Assembly (NCBI RefSeq): GCF_900188115.1
Contig: NZ_FZNW01000010.1
Location: 62,001-126,000, forward strand
Reading direction: 5' to 3'
Source: Haloechinothrix alba
Lineage (GTDB): Bacteria; Actinomycetota; Actinomycetes; Mycobacteriales; Pseudonocardiaceae
Length of the DNA stretch: 64,000 nucleotides
The notes under the pieces are model-generated. The model was not told where the DNA came from. It made no database searches and worked only from the letters and a program-made list of their open reading frames with translations. Of the stretch, positions 55,539-64,000 are shown one piece after another; within the stretch, counting starts at the first letter, position 1; each line of letters opens with the position of its first letter. The position numbers and the translations under genes are program-made.

Positions 55539-56753
55539 ATGACGACAGCGATTACTGGTGGATACGTGGTCCCGGTCGACGGTGACCCCATCGACGGCGG
55601 GACGGTGCTGATCGACGGCAACACGATCGTCGCGGTCGGCACGGCGACCGATGTGCACATCCCGGACGGTGCCGAGCGTGTGGACGCCTGCGGGCAGTGG
55701 GTACTGCCCGGCTTCCTGGACGTGCACGCTCACCTCGGGGTGCACGAGGACGGTGAGGGCTGGTCGGGCGAGGACACCAACGAGGCGACAGACCCGAACG
55801 GCGCGCGGTTCCGCGCGGTCGACGGCATCGACCCGCACGAGGTCGGTTTCGACGACGCGCTGGCAGGCGGGGTCACCAGTGCGGTGATCAAGCCTGGCTC
55901 GGCCAACCCCATCGGCGGCCAGACGGTGGCGGTCAAGACCTGGGGTCGTACCGCGTTCGACATGGTCTTCCGCGACCGGGTCAGCGTGAAGAGCGCGCTC
56001 GGGGAGAACCCGAAGCGCGTGTACGGGGAGAAGGACAAGACCCCTGCGACCCGTCTCGGGGTGGCCGCGACCATCCGGGAGGCCTTCACCTCGGCTCGCA
56101 ACTACATGGCCCAGCGTGAGCACGCGCGCAACGAGGGAAAGCCGTTCGACACCGACCTGACCAACGAGACACTGTGCGCCGTGCTGGACGGGACACTGCC
56201 CTGGGACCAGCACACCCACCGGGCCGACGACATCGTCACCGCCATCCGGCTGGCCGAGGAGTTCGGCTACCGCCTCATCGTCAACCACGGCACGGAAGGG
56301 CACCGCATCGCCGACCTGCTCGCCGAACGGGACGTCCCGGTCATCCTCGGGCCGATCTTCACGACCCGGGCCAAGGTCGAGCTGCGCAACCGCTCGCTGC
56401 GCGCACCGGGCATTCTGGACCGTGCAGGGGTACGGCTCGCGATCACGACCGACCATCCCGTCGTGCCGATCGACTTCCTCGTCTACCAGGCCATCGTCGC
56501 CGTCAAGGAGGGCCTCGACCCGGCGTCGGCGCTGCGCGCGCTGACCGTCAACCCGGCGAGCATGCTCGGGCTGGCTGACAGGGTCGGCGCGCTCGCACCG
56601 GGCATGGACGCGGATGTGGTGATCTGGTCCGGCGACCCGCTGGAGATCACCAGCCGCGCGCTGCGGGTTTACGTATCCGGCCGCGACGTGTACCGATTCG
56701 ACCATGACACCGGTGAGGGTGTCGTGGCCGATCGCGTCTACAGGGAGCGCTGA
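55539..56753 (+). CDS. imidazolonepropionase-like amidohydrolase
   Basis: A 404-residue metal-dependent amidohydrolase. The metal motif is LPGFLDVHAHLGVHEDG; further ligands are in LIVNHGTEGHRIADLL and LAITTDHPVVP (Asp). An N-terminal composite beta domain (MTTAITGGYVVPVDGDPIDG) and the late ALRALTVNPASMLGLADRVG complete the family pattern. Substrate unknown; members include cyclic imidases and peptidases. TAGCGT (55525-55530) ends eight bases before the ATG at 55539, a leaderless start, so the longer frame is not the gene. It converges on putP. Confidence 0.87.
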   Translation: MTTAITGGYVVPVDGDPIDGGTVLIDGNTIVAVGTATDVHIPDGAERVDACGQWVLPGFLDVHAHLGVHEDGEGWSGEDTNEATDPNGARFRAVDGIDPHEVGFDDALAGGVTSAVIKPGSANPIGGQTVAVKTWGRTAFDMVFRDRVSVKSALGENPKRVYGEKDKTPATRLGVAATIREAFTSARNYMAQREHARNEGKPFDTDLTNETLCAVLDGTLPWDQHTHRADDIVTAIRLAEEFGYRLIVNHGTEGHRIADLLAERDVPVILGPIFTTRAKVELRNRSLRAPGILDRAGVRLAITTDHPVVPIDFLVYQAIVAVKEGLDPASALRALTVNPASMLGLADRVGALAPGMDADVVIWSGDPLEITSRALRVYVSGRDVYRFDHDTGEGVVADRVYRER

Positions 56754-56765
56754 CTCGCGAGTCCA

Positions 56766-58346
56766 CTACGGCCGGTCCGCGGACGGTGCGCGCGGCTTCG
56801 GTTTGGCCATGTCCACGGCCTTGGCGAAGTCGTCGCGCACCGTCTGCGACGGCGTCGGCCCTGCGAAGTTGACGATCGCGGCCAGCAGGAACGATACGAT
56901 CACCGCGGGAACCATCTCGTAGAGTCCGATGTCGAACAGGCCCCCCTCGGTGTCGATGCGCGGCCAGATCAGCACGGTCAGCGCACCGCCGAGCAGGCCG
57001 GCGAGCGCGCCCGCCCAGTTGAACCTGCGCCAGTACAGTGCCAGCAGGATGACCGGACCGAACGACGCGCCGAATCCCGCCCAGGCGTTGGCGACCAGTT
57101 CGAGTACCGTGCCGCCCTGCAGCGCGAGCAGGTAGGCCACCACGGCCACGCCGATGACCGTCACGCGCCCGATCCACACCAGACGCATCGGTGGCGCGTC
57201 CTTGTCGATCCGCGCGCGGTAGATGTCCTCGGTCAGCGACGAGGATGCCACCAGCAGCTGCGAGTCCGCGGTACTCATGATCGCCGCCAGGATCGCGGCC
57301 AGCAGGATCCCGGCGAGCCAGGAGGGCAGCAGGTCCTGGACGAGCGCGATGAATACCGTCTCCTGCTCGCCGTCCCCGCCGAGCGGGGAATCGGCATAGT
57401 AGGCGATACCCACAAGGCCGACCGCCACGGCGAAGGCCATCGCGGTCGCCGACCAGGTCACGCTGATGCGGCGTGCCAACGGCACGGCCGCAGCCGAGCG
57501 GATGCCCATGAACCGGGCGAGGATGTGCGGCTGGCCGAAGTAGCCGAAGCCCCACGCCAGGCTGGAAATGATGGCGACGGCGCCCAGCGTGCCGACCGAG
57601 CTCCAGCTCCCGTCCGAGAAGGACACCTCGGTGGCCGCGCCGAGCAGGCCTGCTGCCTGGTCGCTGATCTGCTCGATCGTCGAGCCCGCCCCTCCGAGGC
57701 TGACCATGGCTGTCACCGGGACGACGAGCAGCGCGAACCACATCAGGATGCCCTGCAGCACATCGGTGTAGCTGACGGCGAGGAAACCTCCGAGGAAGGT
57801 GTAGCTGACGATGGCGAGCACGCCGATGGTCATGGCCGTCGGCGCGGCGATCCCGAAGAGCTGGTCGAACAGCACCCCGGTGGCCACAAGCATCGACGAG
57901 ACGTAGACGCAGTAGAAGACGATGATGACCGCGGCCGATGCGGTGCGCAGCACGGCCGTGCGGTCCTCGAAGCGGTGCTCGAAGAATGCCGAGATGGTCA
58001 GCGCGTCCGCGGGCCTGCCGGTACCGACGTCCGTGGTGATCTCCGTGTAGGTGCGCAACCGCGCCGCCACGATCAGCCAGCTCAGGTACAGGCCCACCGC
58101 GAGGCCCACGCCGATCCATCCGGCTGCCAGCCCGCTGAGGTAGGCGGCGCCGGGCAACCCCATCAGCAGCCACGAGCTCATGTCGGAGGCGTTCGCCGAC
58201 AGCGCAGCGGTCGGGCTGTTCAGCTTGCGCCCGCCGAGCACGAAGTCGGACAGCGTGGCGGTATGCCGGTAGACCCATACGCCGATCGCGAGCATGATCG
58301 CGAGATAGACGATGAAGGTGACTACGGTGCCTGTCTGGTCTTCCAT
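56766..58346 (-). CDS. putP: sodium/proline symporter PutP
   Basis: A 526-residue sodium/solute symporter with 13 membrane spans. Typical PutP segments are LGGRKLNSPTAALSANASDMSS, WLLMGLPGAAYLSG, YTFLGGFLAVSYTDVLQG and AIMSTADSQLLVASSSLTED. It imports proline with sodium, for nutrition or osmoprotection. GAGGTGG precedes the ATG at 58346; the frame extends 13 residues further. It follows the acyl-CoA dehydrogenase on the same strand after 117 bases. Confidence 0.92.
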   Translation of the reverse strand: MEDQTGTVVTFIVYLAIMLAIGVWVYRHTATLSDFVLGGRKLNSPTAALSANASDMSSWLLMGLPGAAYLSGLAAGWIGVGLAVGLYLSWLIVAARLRTYTEITTDVGTGRPADALTISAFFEHRFEDRTAVLRTASAAVIIVFYCVYVSSMLVATGVLFDQLFGIAAPTAMTIGVLAIVSYTFLGGFLAVSYTDVLQGILMWFALLVVPVTAMVSLGGAGSTIEQISDQAAGLLGAATEVSFSDGSWSSVGTLGAVAIISSLAWGFGYFGQPHILARFMGIRSAAAVPLARRISVTWSATAMAFAVAVGLVGIAYYADSPLGGDGEQETVFIALVQDLLPSWLAGILLAAILAAIMSTADSQLLVASSSLTEDIYRARIDKDAPPMRLVWIGRVTVIGVAVVAYLLALQGGTVLELVANAWAGFGASFGPVILLALYWRRFNWAGALAGLLGGALTVLIWPRIDTEGGLFDIGLYEMVPAVIVSFLLAAIVNFAGPTPSQTVRDDFAKAVDMAKPKPRAPSADRP

Positions 58347-58463
58347 CGGAACCACCTCGTGGGTGAGCTCGGGAGCAGGGGGCACGGTCGGTGCGCCGCC
58401 ACTCTGCCAGGCGGGTGTAACCCACGAAAGTCCCAGTAGGACACGGATCCGTTGCGATACGCC

Positions 58464-59609
58464 TCAGCCGCGGCGCAGCTCCCGGGCGATGACCATGCGC
58501 TGGATCTGGTTGGTGCCCTCGAAGATCTGCGGCACCTTGGCCTCGCGCATGTAGCGTTCCACCGGGAAGTCTCGCGTGTAGCCTGCGCCGCCGAGCACCT
58601 GCACCGCGTCGGTGGTGACCTTCATCGCGGAGTCGGTGGCGACCAGCTTGGCGATCGAGGCCTGCCTGCCGAACGGCAACCCCCGGTCCTTGCGGCGCGC
58701 GGCCTCCAGGTACGTCGCCCGGGACGACTCGACCGCGGCTGCCATGTCGGCCAGCAGGAACTCGATGCCCTGGAAGTCGATGATCGGGGTGCCGAACTGC
58801 GTGCGCTGGGTGGCGTAGGCGACCGCCTCGTCCAGCGCGGCCTGTGCCAGCCCGACCGAGCAGGCCGCGATGCCGAGCCTGCCGGATGCCAGCGAGTCGA
58901 GTGCGATGCGCAGGCCGCTGCCCTCGTCGCCGATCAGCCGCTCCCGCTCCACGCGGGCATCGCTGAAGACCAGCTGCGCCGTCGTGGAGGCGGTCATGCC
59001 CATCTTCTGCTCGGGCGGGGCCGCGGACAGGCCGTCGGTTCCTGCGTCGACAAGCAGGCAGCTGATGCCCTTGGAGCCGTCCGGGTCGGTGCGCACCATC
59101 GTGGTGTAGTAGTCGGCCTCGCCGCCGTGCGTGATCCAGGCCTTGGTGCCGTTGACGACGTAGTGCTCGCCGTCGGGCTCGGCGCGGGTGGTCAGCGCGG
59201 CCGCGTCGGACCCGGCGTGCGGCTCGGACAGCGCGTAGGCGCCGAGCAGCTGCCCGGAGAGCATGTCCGGCAGCCACCGGTCACGCTGCTGCTCGGTGCC
59301 GTAGTAGGCCAGTGCGAAACAGGACATGGTGTGTACGGACATGCCGACGCCCACCGACATCCACGCGCTCGCGATCTCCTCGAGCGCCTGCAGGTACACC
59401 TCGTAGGGAACATCCCCGCCACCCCAGCGCTCGGGGTAGGGCAGCCCGAGCAGGCCGCTCTTGCCGAGCAGGCGGAACTGCTCGCGCGGGAAGCGATGGG
59501 CCTGTTCGAACTCGCCTGCGACGGGGGCCAGCTCCTCACGCGCGATCTCCCTCGCCAGCGCGATCAGGTCCTCGGCTTCCGTGTTTGGCAGCGTGCGTTC
59601 GGCAGGCAT
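58464..59609 (-). CDS. acyl-CoA dehydrogenase
   Basis: A 381-residue flavoenzyme of the short/medium-chain acyl-CoA dehydrogenase family. Blocks are [57 protein letters not shown] and the C-terminal catalytic Glu in [19 protein letters not shown]. It oxidises an acyl-CoA in fatty acid or branched-chain catabolism; chain length cannot be fixed. GGAGG-type site before the ATG at 59609. A TetR gene lies divergent, 85 bases away, and is the likely local regulator. It is too short to be the FadE10 homologue of this region in M. tuberculosis. Confidence 0.93.
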   Translation of the reverse strand: MPAERTLPNTEAEDLIALAREIAREELAPVAGEFEQAHRFPREQFRLLGKSGLLGLPYPERWGGGDVPYEVYLQALEEIASAWMSVGVGMSVHTMSCFALAYYGTEQQRDRWLPDMLSGQLLGAYALSEPHAGSDAAALTTRAEPDGEHYVVNGTKAWITHGGEADYYTTMVRTDPDGSKGISCLLVDAGTDGLSAAPPEQKMGMTASTTAQLVFSDARVERERLIGDEGSGLRIALDSLASGRLGIAACSVGLAQAALDEAVAYATQRTQFGTPIIDFQGIEFLLADMAAAVESSRATYLEAARRKDRGLPFGRQASIAKLVATDSAMKVTTDAVQVLGGAGYTRDFPVERYMREAKVPQIFEGTNQIQRMVIARELRRG

Positions 59610-59652
59610 GGCTCCTCCAGGGCGCGTTGTCACACCGGATGATACCGAAAGC

Positions 59653-59680
59653 GGTACTATAGATCCATTGTTAGTACTAT
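59653..59680. promoter_or_regulatory. repeated operator motif between acyl-CoA dehydrogenase and TetR genes
   Basis: GTACTAT occurs at 59654-59660 and again at 59674-59680, spaced by 20 bases, in the 85-base divergent gap. The second copy is part of the palindrome AGTACT. The AT-rich promoter of both genes must lie here, so the repeats are candidate TetR sites. Confidence 0.5.
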
Positions 59681-59694
59681 TCTACCGTGGAGGC

Positions 59695-60339
59695 ATGGCC
59701 GGCTACGGATCCGCGGGCGCGGAGTCAGCTCCGGGGACGCGCGTCGCAGCACGCGCCCCCGCGCAACGGGCGCTGACCAGGCGTCAACAAGCCCTGCTCG
59801 GTGACCTGGAGGAGCTGTTCCTGGCCAAGGGCTTCCTTCAGTTCACGCTCGACGATCTGACCGCCCAGCTGAGCTGTTCGAAATCGACGCTGTACGCGCT
59901 GGCAGCCAGCAAGGAACAGCTCGCCGTGCGGGTAGTGCGGCGGTTCTTCGCCGGAGCGGCCGAGGAGATCGAGCGGCGCGTCGCCGGTATCGACGACGCG
60001 CGCGTGGTGATCGACACCTACCTTGCCGGTGTCTCCGAGCACCTGGGCAGGGCCTCGGACGTCTTCATGCGGGATGTGGCCGCGTTCGAGCCCGCGCGAG
60101 CGGAGTACGAGCGCAACAGCCGCGCGGCCGCTGCGCGCATCCGCACGTTCATCGCCTCCGGCGTCGCCGAGGGGGTGTTCCGCGAGGTCCACGCCGACCT
60201 GCTCGCCGAGATGGTGGGAGTGCTCATCGAGGCCATCCAGACCGGCGTGATCGGTGAGCGCACGCGGGTCAGCGACGCCGAGTCGTTCGAGGCCCTCGCC
60301 GAGCTGCTGCTCGGTGGCCTGCAGATGCCACGCCGGTGA
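59695..60339 (+). CDS. TetR family regulator, divergent from acyl-CoA dehydrogenase
   Basis: A 214-residue regulator. The helix-turn-helix is FLQFTLDDLTAQLSCSKSTL; the C-terminal part is a helical ligand domain (VIDTYLAGVSEHLGRASDVF, LLAEMVGVLIEAIQTGVIG). GTGGAGG lies just before the ATG at 59695. It probably responds to an acyl-CoA or related ligand and controls the divergent dehydrogenase; such pairs are common in actinobacterial lipid catabolism. Confidence 0.88.
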   Translation: MAGYGSAGAESAPGTRVAARAPAQRALTRRQQALLGDLEELFLAKGFLQFTLDDLTAQLSCSKSTLYALAASKEQLAVRVVRRFFAGAAEEIERRVAGIDDARVVIDTYLAGVSEHLGRASDVFMRDVAAFEPARAEYERNSRAAAARIRTFIASGVAEGVFREVHADLLAEMVGVLIEAIQTGVIGERTRVSDAESFEALAELLLGGLQMPRR

Positions 60340-60568
60340 GCGTTGCGCGCGCCACAAGGGTGACCTCGTTCAACTGTGAGTATCGTCCCACCGGTTTATC
60401 GAGGTCAGGTGTAGTGCTGCGCGGAGCCCCTCTGGTCGACTAGCGTAGAGCTGAACTGACACCCCAGCGGGGCGGTGCGTGGTGCGGGTCCGCGTCAGGC
60501 GCGCCGGCGCAACTCGTCGGCGGCCTTGGCGCGGCACCACCGTCTCGTACGACCTGAGAGGGACGTGC

Positions 60569-61897
60569 ATGTCCGACGCAGCCACGCCTGCCGGTGCCAA
60601 GGGCAACGAAGCCGCAGACACCGTCGCGCTCCGATTGCCAAGCGGCGAGCACGAATTGCAGGTAGTACCCGCGGTCGAGGGGGCCCCTGGTATCCAGCTG
60701 GGGAACCTGCTCGCCAAGACGGGCTACATCACCTACGACCCCGGCTTCGTCAATACCGGCTCGGCATCTTCGGCAATCACCTACATCGACGGCGACGCGG
60801 GTGTGTTGCGTTACCGCGGCTACCCGATCGAGCAGCTGGCGCAGCGGTCGAGCTTCCTGGAGGTCAGCTACCTGCTGATCTACGGCGACCTGCCCTCCAA
60901 GGAGCAGCTGTCTGCCTTCGTCGAGCGGATCCAGCGGCACACGCTGCTGCACGAGGACCTCAAGCGCTTCTTCGACGGGTTCCCGCGCGACGCGCACCCG
61001 ATGCCCGTGCTCTCCAGCGCGGTCTCCGCGCTGTCCACCTTCTACCAGGACTCGCTGAACCCCTTCGACCAGACCAGCGTCGAGCTGTCCACCATCCGGT
61101 TGCTGGCCAAGGTCCCCACGATCGCGGCGTACGCGTACAAGAAGTCCATCGGCCAGCCGTTCCTCTACCCGGACAACTCGCTCGGCCTTGTGGAGAACTA
61201 CCTGCGCATGACCTTCGGCCTGCCCGCCGAGCCGTACGAGGTCGACCCGGACATCGCGCGGGCGCTCGACCAGCTGTTCATCCTGCATGCCGATCACGAG
61301 CAGAACTGCTCCACCTCCACGGTGCGCATGGTGGGGTCCTCGGAGGCGAACCTGTTCGCCAGTGTCTCCGCGGGGATCAACGCGCTGTTCGGCCCGCTGC
61401 ACGGTGGGGCGAACGCAGCCGTGCTGGACATGCTCGCCGACATCAAGGCCGACGGCGGCGACGTCGGCAAGTTCGTCGAGCGGGTCAAGAACAAGGAAGC
61501 CGGTGTGCGGCTGATGGGCTTCGGGCACAGGGTGTACAAGAACTACGACCCGCGCGCGAAGATCATCAAGAAGACGGCAGACGACATCCTGAGCAAGCTC
61601 GGCAAGAACGACGAGCTGCTGGACATCGCCAAGAAGCTGGAAGAGACCGCGCTGTCCGACGACTACTTCATCCAGCGCAACCTCTACCCGAACGTCGACT
61701 TCTACACCGGCCTCATCTACCGCGCGCTCGGTTTCCCCACCGAGTACTTCACCGTGCTGTTCGCCCTCGGCAGGCTGCCGGGCTGGATCGCGCACTGGCG
61801 GGAGATGATGACCGACCCGGCCCGCAAGATCGGCAGGCCGCGCCAGGTCTACACCGGCGCCCCGCAGCGCGAGTACACGCCGCTCGACCAGCGCTGA
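60569..61897 (+). CDS. gltA: citrate synthase (main TCA cycle form)
   Basis: A 442-residue hexameric-type citrate synthase, like M. tuberculosis GltA2. It has an N-terminal beta domain (TVALRLPSGEHELQVVP) and the active-site regions LHADHEQNCSTSTVRMVGSS, MGFGHRVYKNYDPRAKI and the late LGFPTEYFTVLFALGRLPGW. It condenses oxaloacetate with acetyl-CoA. GAGAGGG lies about six bases before the ATG at 60569. Together with citA at 30.8 kb the window holds two citrate synthases. It ends at a strong hairpin. Confidence 0.96.
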   Translation: MSDAATPAGAKGNEAADTVALRLPSGEHELQVVPAVEGAPGIQLGNLLAKTGYITYDPGFVNTGSASSAITYIDGDAGVLRYRGYPIEQLAQRSSFLEVSYLLIYGDLPSKEQLSAFVERIQRHTLLHEDLKRFFDGFPRDAHPMPVLSSAVSALSTFYQDSLNPFDQTSVELSTIRLLAKVPTIAAYAYKKSIGQPFLYPDNSLGLVENYLRMTFGLPAEPYEVDPDIARALDQLFILHADHEQNCSTSTVRMVGSSEANLFASVSAGINALFGPLHGGANAAVLDMLADIKADGGDVGKFVERVKNKEAGVRLMGFGHRVYKNYDPRAKIIKKTADDILSKLGKNDELLDIAKKLEETALSDDYFIQRNLYPNVDFYTGLIYRALGFPTEYFTVLFALGRLPGWIAHWREMMTDPARKIGRPRQVYTGAPQREYTPLDQR

Positions 61898-61899
61898 AT

Positions 61900-61940
61900 C
61901 CCGTGCGTGGCCGGGCAGGGAACGCCCGGCCACGCACGGG
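61900..61940. terminator. hairpin terminator downstream of gltA
   Basis: A perfect 17-bp inverted repeat (61900-61916 and 61924-61940) with a 7-base loop AGGGAAC, two bases after the gltA stop and between convergent gltA and the ABC permease gene. Confidence 0.85.
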
Positions 61941-62014
61941 GCTCAGCCTGCCCGGCCCGTCCGGTCCCGCCCCGTTCGGGGCACCGGCTGGTGCTGCGGC
62001 AGGTCACCGCGCGC

Positions 62015-63238
62015 TCACACCTTCGACGGGCGCAGCGCCTCGGCGAGCTTGAGCCTGCTGCCCATGTGCAGCACGGCGTTGCGGTAGATCTTGCCGCCGA
62101 GCCAGGTCAGCACCAGGATCATGAGCACGGTCAGGCCGGCGGCCAGCGCGATCTCCCATCCCGTTACGTCGCTCGCCGCGATCCGGCCCGGCATCAGCAT
62201 CGGCGCGAAGAAAGGCACCAGCGACATCACCGCTGCCGTCGTGCCGCCCGGGTCGGCCATGGTCACGTTGATGCCGACGACGAACCCGAGGACCAGGATC
62301 ATCGTCACGGGAGTCACCACCGACTGCATGTCCTCCTGCCGGGAGACCAGCGAGCCGGCACCGGCGAACACGGACGCGTAGAGGAAGAAGCCGAGCACAT
62401 ACCACACCACGCCCCAGGCAAAGGTGGCGTAGGCGACGTCGGAGACGGTGAGCACGCCGGATGCCGTGGCCATCACGAGACCGAGGCCTGCGATGATGAC
62501 CAGCTGGATCAGCCCGACCAGGCCGAGGCCTGCGACCTTGCCGAGCAGGAGCTGCCACGGTCGCACCGCGGCCAGCAGGATCTCCACGACGCGGCTGGAC
62601 TTCTCCTCGACGACCCCCTGCGCGACGTAGGCGCCGTAGGTGCTGATGCCGAAGAACAGCAGGAACGCCATGATCGCGCCGACCGCCAGGCGCTGCCCCT
62701 CCTCGGGATCGGCGGGTTCCAGCGTGGTCACGTCGAGCTCGGCGGCGTTCGCCTCGCCGAGCACCGCGTCGGGATCGTCCACACCAGCCTGTGCCAGAGC
62801 GGCCCTGAGTACCTGCTGCTGGGTGATCCCGGTCAGGGCCGCGTGCAACCGCTCGTCCAACTCGGACTCGGCGACCACCTCGAGGTCGGACGCCGCGCCC
62901 GACACGGCGGCGTCGAGCTCGCCGCTGTCCACTTGGGAGCGGCCCTGCTCGGCACTCGCCAGCGTCGTGACGTCCGCCTCGAGACCGAGCTCGTTCGCCG
63001 ATGCCTCCAGCTGGCTCGCGATGTGCGTGGCCTGCCCGGATACGCCGATCGCGGTCGTCTCCGAGTCGGAGAACAGCGCGTTGATGAGCAGGACGTAGAT
63101 CGCGATACCGGCGACGATCGCGAGGGTGCCGAAGGCGAACGCCTTGGTGCGCAGCCGGGTGGTGATCTCGCGCCGTGCGACGAGCGCGACGATGCGTACG
63201 GGGCCCTGCCCTGCGGTGTCGGGACCGGTCGCGCTCAC
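62015..63238 (-). CDS. ABC-2 type export permease (NatB-like)
   Basis: A 407-residue membrane protein: one span near residues 35-55, a large extracellular domain (about 60-190), then five spans. Segments such as YGAYVAQGVVEEKSSRVVEILLAAVRPWQLLLGK are the typical cytosolic coupling loop of NatB/YhaP-like permeases. The GTG start overlaps the stop of the ATPase gene (GTGA), so the two genes are coupled. The substrate is unknown; related systems export sodium or drugs. Confidence 0.87.
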   Translation of the reverse strand: MSATGPDTAGQGPVRIVALVARREITTRLRTKAFAFGTLAIVAGIAIYVLLINALFSDSETTAIGVSGQATHIASQLEASANELGLEADVTTLASAEQGRSQVDSGELDAAVSGAASDLEVVAESELDERLHAALTGITQQQVLRAALAQAGVDDPDAVLGEANAAELDVTTLEPADPEEGQRLAVGAIMAFLLFFGISTYGAYVAQGVVEEKSSRVVEILLAAVRPWQLLLGKVAGLGLVGLIQLVIIAGLGLVMATASGVLTVSDVAYATFAWGVVWYVLGFFLYASVFAGAGSLVSRQEDMQSVVTPVTMILVLGFVVGINVTMADPGGTTAAVMSLVPFFAPMLMPGRIAASDVTGWEIALAAGLTVLMILVLTWLGGKIYRNAVLHMGSRLKLAEALRPSKV

Positions 63239-64000
63239 TGCTGGCTCCCTTCGGTGACGACGTTGCGGAACAACTCGGTCAGCGAGGGGCGCTGCTTGCT
63301 GAACTCCGTGACCCGGCCGGTCTCCAGCGCCGCCCGCAGCACCGCCTGCTCATCCGTGCTGGGTTCCAGCTGCAGCACGGTCTGGGAGTCCACCTCCTCG
63401 AGGACCCGGACTCCGGTGAGGTGACTCGCCCAGCCGGACGGGGCCTCTGGTGCCACGACCCGCAACGTGCTGGACGCGGCCGAGGTCAGCTCATCGACGG
63501 CTCCCTGGGCGACCATCTGCCCGTCGCGGATGATGCCGACGCGGTCGCAGAGGCGCTCGACGAGGTCGAGCTGGTGGCTGGAGAACACGACGGGCACCCC
63601 CGCCGCGGCCTTCTCCCGGAGCACCGCACTCATCACGTCCACGGCGACCGGGTCGAGGCCGGAGAACGGTTCGTCCAGTACCAGTACGTCGGGGTCGTGG
63701 ACCAGCGCGGCAGCCAGCTGGACGCGCTGCTGGTTGCCGAGGCTGAGCTTCTGCACCTCGTCATGGCGCCGCTCCCGCAGATCCATGCGGGCCAGCCACC
63801 GCTCCGTCCTGGTGTGCGCGTCGTCGGCGGAGCACCCGTGCAGCTGAGCGAGGTACACGAGCTGGTCGAGCACCGCCATCTTCGGGTACAGGCCGCGTTC
63901 CTCCGGCATGTACCCGATCCTGGCGCGCATGCCCGGGGTGATCGGTGCGTGGCCGACACGTACCTCACCGGAGTCGGCGGCCAGTACGCCGAGGATGATC
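63235..64000 (-). CDS. ABC transporter ATP-binding protein (partial, NatA-like)
   Basis: The C-terminal 255 residues of an ABC ATPase whose N-terminus, including Walker A, lies beyond the right edge. Visible are the Q-loop region IGYMPEERGLYPKMAVLDQL, the signature LSLGNQQRVQLAAAL, Walker B VLVLDEPFSGLDPVAVD and the switch His in VVFSSHQLDLVERL. The frame is open to the window end. A C-terminal DUF4162-like domain follows the ATPase core. It is the first gene of the pair and its stop overlaps the permease start. Confidence 0.9.
   Translation of the reverse strand, partial: IILGVLAADSGEVRVGHAPITPGMRARIGYMPEERGLYPKMAVLDQLVYLAQLHGCSADDAHTRTERWLARMDLRERRHDEVQKLSLGNQQRVQLAAALVHDPDVLVLDEPFSGLDPVAVDVMSAVLREKAAAGVPVVFSSHQLDLVERLCDRVGIIRDGQMVAQGAVDELTSAASSTLRVVAPEAPSGWASHLTGVRVLEEVDSQTVLQLEPSTDEQAVLRAALETGRVTEFSKQRPSLTELFRNVVTEGSQQ

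Noticed and set aside
56647-59277. 876-codon minus-strand frame across putP and the acyl-CoA dehydrogenase
   Set aside because: It is a shadow frame (Arg/Gly/His-rich) of two well-recognised genes on the same strand in another phase.
58464-59609. Assignment of the acyl-CoA dehydrogenase as the FadE10 (Rv0873) counterpart
   Set aside because: FadE10 is a much longer enzyme of about 650 residues; this one has 381 residues of the standard family.

Overview
The window is high-GC DNA (about 70% by eye, G/C at most third positions, many GTG starts) from an actinobacterium. The protein set (SepH, DUF742, DUF2530, DUF3027, DUF2771, Rpf with LysM, sacsin-type ATPase, F420/PPOX oxidoreductases) and the REP-like repeats suggest a Pseudonocardiaceae-type genome such as Saccharomonospora or a relative; this is inference, not a database match. 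From memory, much of the gene order follows the Mycobacterium tuberculosis interval Rv0862c to Rv0896: helicase-associated protein, small Rv0863-like protein, moaC, mog, moaE, rpfA, moaD, csp, MarR regulator, SpoU methyltransferase, DUF2530, sepH, serC, citA and gltA. Lineage-specific blocks are inserted between these anchors.

Layout. 0-11.5 kb: a DUF742-like tail, helicase-associated protein, malic enzyme, then molybdenum cofactor and molybdate genes (moaC, a mog-moaE fusion, moaD, a Mop-type regulator and modABC) around the muralytic enzyme Rpf, then a metallophosphoesterase. 12-24.5 kb: DUF742 protein, cold-shock protein, lipoproteins, DUF3027 translationally coupled to a 1015-residue Hsp90-like ATPase, MarR regulator, an iron-box-controlled mini-gene, arylamine N-acetyltransferase, superoxide dismutase, heme oxygenase and a glutamate-cysteine ligase-like enzyme. 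24.8-33.4 kb: SpoU methyltransferase, sepH, serC, serine hydrolase, citA, pdxH and a 2-hydroxyacid dehydrogenase. 33.6-43.8 kb: ehuBCDA ectoine-type ABC importer, merA-merB with an ArsR-type regulator, a cupin regulator divergent from a frameshifted TrxB-like oxidoreductase, a TIGR02206 membrane protein, a methyltransferase and a BNR-type lipoprotein. 43.8-55.5 kb: an MMPL transporter with divergent TetR, lysyl oxidase-like protein, PPOX proteins, valine dehydrogenase, M15 peptidase, DUF5131, an acyltransferase and a small membrane protein. 55.5-64 kb: amidohydrolase, putP, acyl-CoA dehydrogenase with divergent TetR, gltA and an ABC-2 export pair running off the right end.

Regulation visible in sequence. 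At least fourteen genes have a TANNNT -10 hexamer ending 6-8 bases before the start codon, so leaderless transcription appears common and fixes several starts. Individual sites include a near-consensus IdeR/DtxR box, a CRP-type palindrome upstream of rpf, a palindrome shared by the arylamine acetyltransferase and sodA upstream regions, repeated motifs in the mer promoter, and a perfect 14-bp inverted repeat between the MMPL and TetR genes. Several intergenic hairpins look like terminators. No tRNA, rRNA, CRISPR array, transposase or prophage block was seen. The most unusual feature is the iron-box-controlled element at 20.2-20.35 kb.
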